From positions 1 through 8,045 of the forward strand of contig JAGHCE010000003.1 in the NCBI GenBank assembly GCA_021160625.1: a DNA stretch of 8,045 bases, in the 5' to 3' direction. The notes below the pieces were generated by a model. That model was not told where the DNA came from. It did no database searches and saw nothing but the letters and a program-made list of their open reading frames with translations. Shown one piece after another: positions 5,286 to 8,045 of the stretch (position 1 is the stretch's first letter; each line of letters starts with the position of its first letter). A program made the position numbers and the translations under genes. This DNA comes from Planctomycetota bacterium. GTDB taxonomy: Bacteria > Planctomycetota > DG-23 > SLPQ01.

Positions 5286-6484
5286 CCGGCAGAATCCTCG
5301 TTTTCTGCGAAGGCATATGGCTCGCCCATACGGCGCGGCCGCTCCTGGTTGCAAGGGCGCTGCGCAAGGCGGGCTGGGATGTGCACTTCGGCGCGCACGG
5401 GAGGTTTGCGGCACTCCCGGTCTCCGAGGGCTTTCCAGTTCATCCCGTCCACACGATGGACCCCGAGCTGGCTATGAAGCGAATTCGCTCGGCCCGCATC
5501 GGCTATGACCATCGCACGGTCGATCTCTACGTCGAGGATGAGAGGACCCTCATCGGCCGGATCAAGCCGGATGTGATCCTGAACGATTTCAGGCTCCCCG
5601 TCGCCATCTCCGCCCGAATCGAAGGCGTCCCCTTCGTCAATATCCTCAACGCCTACTGGACTAACTACTACGCGCCGCGCCTGCGCGCACCGCAAGACTT
5701 CATACTCACCCGCCTCCTGGGCAAACGCCTTGCCTCGGCGCTGCTTGCCCCCGTGGCCAAACGGCTCCTCGCGCTTTACGCCCGCCCCTTCAACGACGTC
5801 GCCTCGGCGCACGGCCTTGGGCACTTCGGCAACATCTACGACGTGATGGCTTCTCCGTACCTCAACCTCATCTGCGACGTCGAGGAGTTTGCGCCGATGG
5901 AGGACGCCCCGGAGCATTTCAAGTACATCGGCCCGATTCTATGGGAACCGGCCGTCGAACCTCCCGGCTGGCTTGAGAAAATAGACCCGGAGAAACCCGT
6001 CATATACTTCTCGATGGGATCGACCGGCTTTGCGCACTATTTTGGCATCCTCAAGGCGGCCTTCGCCGAGACGCCCTACCAGGTGCTCATGACGACCGGG
6101 GGCCTCGACGCCGGAGAGATGCCGGAGAACTTCTTCGTCGCCGAGCTCGTCCCGGGGCTTAGCCTTGTCGAGAAGTCGGACCTCGTCATATGCCACGGCG
6201 GCAACGGCACCATCTACCAGGCGCTCTCACGAGGCGTCCCGGTCCTGGGCATTCCCACTTTCCACGACCAGGACTTCAATATGCAGCGCGTCGAAGACCT
6301 CCATCTCGGAGCAGCCCTCTACCCGCGCGGCCTCTCCGCAGCGCTCCTTCGCACCGCGGCCGAAGACCTCATCGGCAACCGAGCCGTGAAAGATTCCTGC
6401 TCGGCATTCGCCAGAAAGATCCGTACCACCGACTCGGCCGCGGCGGCCCTCGGCCACATCAGCGCGCTCCCGGCCGCCCCTTAA
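5282..6484 (+). CDS. GT1-type glycosyltransferase (MGT/UGT-like)
   Basis: A 400-aa two-domain GT-B enzyme that moves a sugar from a nucleotide donor to a small, usually lipophilic acceptor. The N-terminal half begins with a Rossmann strand RILVFCEG and carries HTARPLLVARALRKAGW (16-32), where His16 is positioned like the family's catalytic His. The C-terminal half has the donor signature: YFSMGSTG (242-249), CHGGNGTIYQALSRGVP (304-320), then HDQDFN (328-333). This pattern fits macrolide, sterol and rhamnolipid-type transferases. It has no signal peptide. The start ATG at 5282 overlaps the previous stop by four bases, so the two proteins are probably made in fixed ratio and act in one pathway. 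The likeliest acceptor is the product of the acyl synthase or a lipid derived from it, which is inference. Confidence 0.85.
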   Translation: MTGRILVFCEGIWLAHTARPLLVARALRKAGWDVHFGAHGRFAALPVSEGFPVHPVHTMDPELAMKRIRSARIGYDHRTVDLYVEDERTLIGRIKPDVILNDFRLPVAISARIEGVPFVNILNAYWTNYYAPRLRAPQDFILTRLLGKRLASALLAPVAKRLLALYARPFNDVASAHGLGHFGNIYDVMASPYLNLICDVEEFAPMEDAPEHFKYIGPILWEPAVEPPGWLEKIDPEKPVIYFSMGSTGFAHYFGILKAAFAETPYQVLMTTGGLDAGEMPENFFVAELVPGLSLVEKSDLVICHGGNGTIYQALSRGVPVLGIPTFHDQDFNMQRVEDLHLGAALYPRGLSAALLRTAAEDLIGNRAVKDSCSAFARKIRTTDSAAAALGHISALPAAP

Positions 6485-6500
6485 TAAGAGGAGCCGAAGC

Positions 6501-6531
6501 CCCACCTCACTGGTGGGCAAGTTTACCCGCC
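6501..6531. repeat. Alternative hairpins after the glycosyltransferase
   Basis: GGTGGG (6512-6517) can pair perfectly with CCCACC just before it (6501-6506, loop TCACT), or with CCCGCC just after it (6526-6531, one G-U pair, 8-base loop). The two structures exclude each other. No T-run follows, so this is not a classical terminator. It may help end the operon transcript or be part of the repeat cluster that follows. Confidence 0.5.
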
Positions 6532-6550
6532 GTGGAGGGCCACCAATTGT

Positions 6551-6610
6551 GTAGGGTGCGCTTTAGCGCACGCGGAATAAACGCTCGGCAGACAAGAATG
6601 TCCGCCCTAC
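6551..6610. repeat. MITE/REP-like palindromic element
   Basis: Terminal arms GTAGGGTG (6551-6558) and CGCCCTAC (6603-6610) are complementary over 8 pairs with one G-U. Between or overlapping them are the hairpins GTGCGC-TTTA-GCGCAC (6556-6571) and GGCAGACA-AGAA-TGTCCGCC (6587-6606, one A-C mismatch), so the element can fold as a multi-armed structure. It is 60 bases, non-coding and bounded by inverted repeats, which is the style of small dispersed intergenic repeats. Other copies cannot be sought in this window. Confidence 0.55.
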
Positions 6611-6630
6611 TTGTTGGCTGGCGTGCGCGG

Positions 6631-6636
6631 TATAAT
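6631..6636 (+). promoter_or_regulatory. -10 promoter element of folC
   Basis: A perfect TATAAT stands in GC-rich surroundings, 45 bases before the folC start codon. The -35 region is poor (TACTTG at 17-base spacing; TTGTTG at 14). Transcription would start near 6643, giving a leader of about 40 bases. folC therefore probably has its own promoter. Confidence 0.5.
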
Positions 6637-6681
6637 CAGCATGCACTTTTGTGTTTGCGTCCTGACGAGGAAAGGCCACCC

Positions 6682-8022
6682 GTGGCGACAAGACCTTTCA
6701 AGACAACTGCCCAGGCCCTTGACTGGCTCTTTTCGTCGACCAATTACGAGCAAAAGAAGATTTTCCGCTACAACACGCGGGCCTTCAACCTCGACCGCAC
6801 GGAAAAGACGCTCTCGCTCTTGGGCGACCCGCATCTTTCCTACCCCACCATCCACGTTGCCGGCACAAAGGGCAAGGGTTCCACCTGCGCGATGGTTGCG
6901 GCGATCCTTCACCGGGCGGGCCTTGGGAAAGTCGGCCTTTACACCTCGCCGCACCTCGTGGAGCTAAGCGAGAGAATCCGTGTCAATTCTCAGCCGATTT
7001 CCGCAGCCGCCCTGCGTGAATGCCTCTCTCTTTTGAAGGGCCCGGTAGAGGCCGTCACCGCAACCGGCCTGCATATGAAGCCCACGTTCTTCGAGATATT
7101 CACCGTCGCCGCCTTTCTCCACTTCGCCTTGAGGAAGGCCGACGCCGCCGTCATCGAGGTCGGCCTCGGCGGCAGGCTCGACGCCACGAACCTCGTAGCG
7201 CCAGTCGTCAGCGCTATCACGCCCATATCGTTTGACCATACGGGTGTCCTCGGCACGACGCTGGGTGCGATCGCCGGCGAGAAAGCCGGGACAATAAAGG
7301 AAGGGGTGCCGGTGGTCGTCGGCCCCCAGGAGCCGCAGGCCCTTGCGGCGATCGCAGCGATTGCAAGGCAGCGCCGGGCGACGCTCGTTGTCTACGGACG
7401 CGACTACTTTCTTTGCGAGGCGGACGACGGCCGTTTCGAGGTCCAGACCCAGCGCCGCCGGTACCGCCGCCTTCGACTGCCGCTTGTCGGGCGCCACCAG
7501 AGGCAAAACGCCGCGACGGCGATAGCCCTGTCACAGATTGCCGCCGGGAAGATCGGCATCCGGCTTCCAGCGCCCGCGGTACGCGAGGCGCTTGCCGAAC
7601 TCGACTGGCCCGGCCGCGTGGAGATTGTCCGGAGAAATCCGACCGTGATACTCGACTGTGCCCACAACGCCGCCAGCGCCCGTGCCCTGGCCTCGGCCTT
7701 CCGCGAGATCTGCCCCGCAGTGAAGGCCGTCATCCTCATCGCTATGGCGGCTCACAAGGACACTGGCGGCATAATCGACGCACTCGCCGGGATTGCCGCC
7801 GCCTTCGTCGCGACGACGATCGACAGCCCGCGAAGCGCCTCGGCTCGCGAACTCGCGCGCTGCATCCGCTCAAAAACGGACACGGACGTTGCCGTCTACA
7901 GCGAGCCCGACCGGCGAAAGGCCCTTTCCCTGGCCCGGGAGCGCGCCGGCACGGGGCCGCTTGTCGTTACAGGCTCGTTCTACCTGGCCGGGGAACTGCG
8001 TGCGGTCATCAAAAATCGGTAG
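6682..8022 (+). CDS. folC: Folylpolyglutamate synthase / dihydrofolate synthase (FolC)
   Basis: A 446-aa Mur-ligase-family enzyme of the cytoplasm. FolC adds glutamate to folates using ATP, and in many bacteria also makes dihydrofolate from dihydropteroate. Seen motifs are HVAGTKGKGST (58-68, the ATP P-loop), YTSPHL (87-92), EVGLGGRLDATN (159-170), SFDHTGVLG with EKAGTIKEG (183-208), WPGRVE (309-314), DCAHNAAS (325-332) and the closing TGSFYLAGELR (430-440). The length is normal (about 420-450). The GTG at 6682 follows AAAGG (6671-6675) by six bases; the open frame extends far upstream without coding sense. The P-loop has Lys where most FolC have Asn, and the AHN motif has Cys where Gly is usual. 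Whether it also has dihydrofolate synthase activity is not readable from these motifs alone. Confidence 0.93.
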   Translation: MATRPFKTTAQALDWLFSSTNYEQKKIFRYNTRAFNLDRTEKTLSLLGDPHLSYPTIHVAGTKGKGSTCAMVAAILHRAGLGKVGLYTSPHLVELSERIRVNSQPISAAALRECLSLLKGPVEAVTATGLHMKPTFFEIFTVAAFLHFALRKADAAVIEVGLGGRLDATNLVAPVVSAITPISFDHTGVLGTTLGAIAGEKAGTIKEGVPVVVGPQEPQALAAIAAIARQRRATLVVYGRDYFLCEADDGRFEVQTQRRRYRRLRLPLVGRHQRQNAATAIALSQIAAGKIGIRLPAPAVREALAELDWPGRVEIVRRNPTVILDCAHNAASARALASAFREICPAVKAVILIAMAAHKDTGGIIDALAGIAAAFVATTIDSPRSASARELARCIRSKTDTDVAVYSEPDRRKALSLARERAGTGPLVVTGSFYLAGELRAVIKNR

Positions 8023-8045
8023 AGACACCCGGCCGGCCCTGCCCC

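Noticed and set aside
6190..6681. Upstream in-frame extension of folC
   Set aside because: It overlaps the glycosyltransferase in another frame and runs through the hairpin cluster, with Arg/Pro-rich nonsense sequence. The ribosome site and FolC homology begin at 6682.
8030..8045. GC-rich palindrome GGCCGGCC after folC
   Set aside because: It is too short, has no T-run and is cut by the window end, so no terminator can be called.

Overview
The window reads as chromosome of a GC-rich, didermal, exopolysaccharide-making bacterium. It carries a PEP-CTERM protein-sorting substrate, and the FolC style (nucleotide-binding loop GTKGKGST, an AHN motif with Cys) resembles Planctomycetota or neighbouring environmental lineages. 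That placement is an impression from motifs, not a tree. All recognised genes are on the + strand. No transposase, integrase, tRNA, rRNA or CRISPR array is visible.

Block 1 (1-2063) starts with a textbook sigma-54 promoter (44-59). It is followed by a WecA-type polyprenyl-phosphate sugar-1-phosphate transferase with an unusual soluble tail (176-1651), then by a small PilZ protein (1719-2063) in the same direction. This looks like the priming enzyme for a surface glycan together with a possible cyclic-di-GMP receptor.

Block 2 (2064-3416) is a roughly 400-base gene-free stretch holding a nested inverted repeat and a second, weaker sigma-54-like site (2291-2306). It leads to a secreted PEP-CTERM protein (2466-3353), closed by a clear intrinsic terminator (3381-3416). 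The exosortase that would process this protein is not in the window.

Block 3 (3452-6484) starts from a sigma-70-type promoter. It contains a compact operon: a patatin-like lipid hydrolase, a FeeM/autoinducer-synthase-type N-acyl amino acid synthase (the kind linked to PEP-CTERM systems), and a GT1-type glycosyltransferase. The last two overlap by ATGA. The combination suggests production of a glycosylated N-acyl lipid or signal, with the lipase supplying or turning over acyl chains. This is the most promising candidate for an undescribed pathway here.

Block 4 (6485-8022) is an intergenic cluster of small hairpins that looks like a dispersed repeat, then a TATAAT promoter element, then folC (folylpolyglutamate synthase), a housekeeping gene that probably marks the end of the accessory region.
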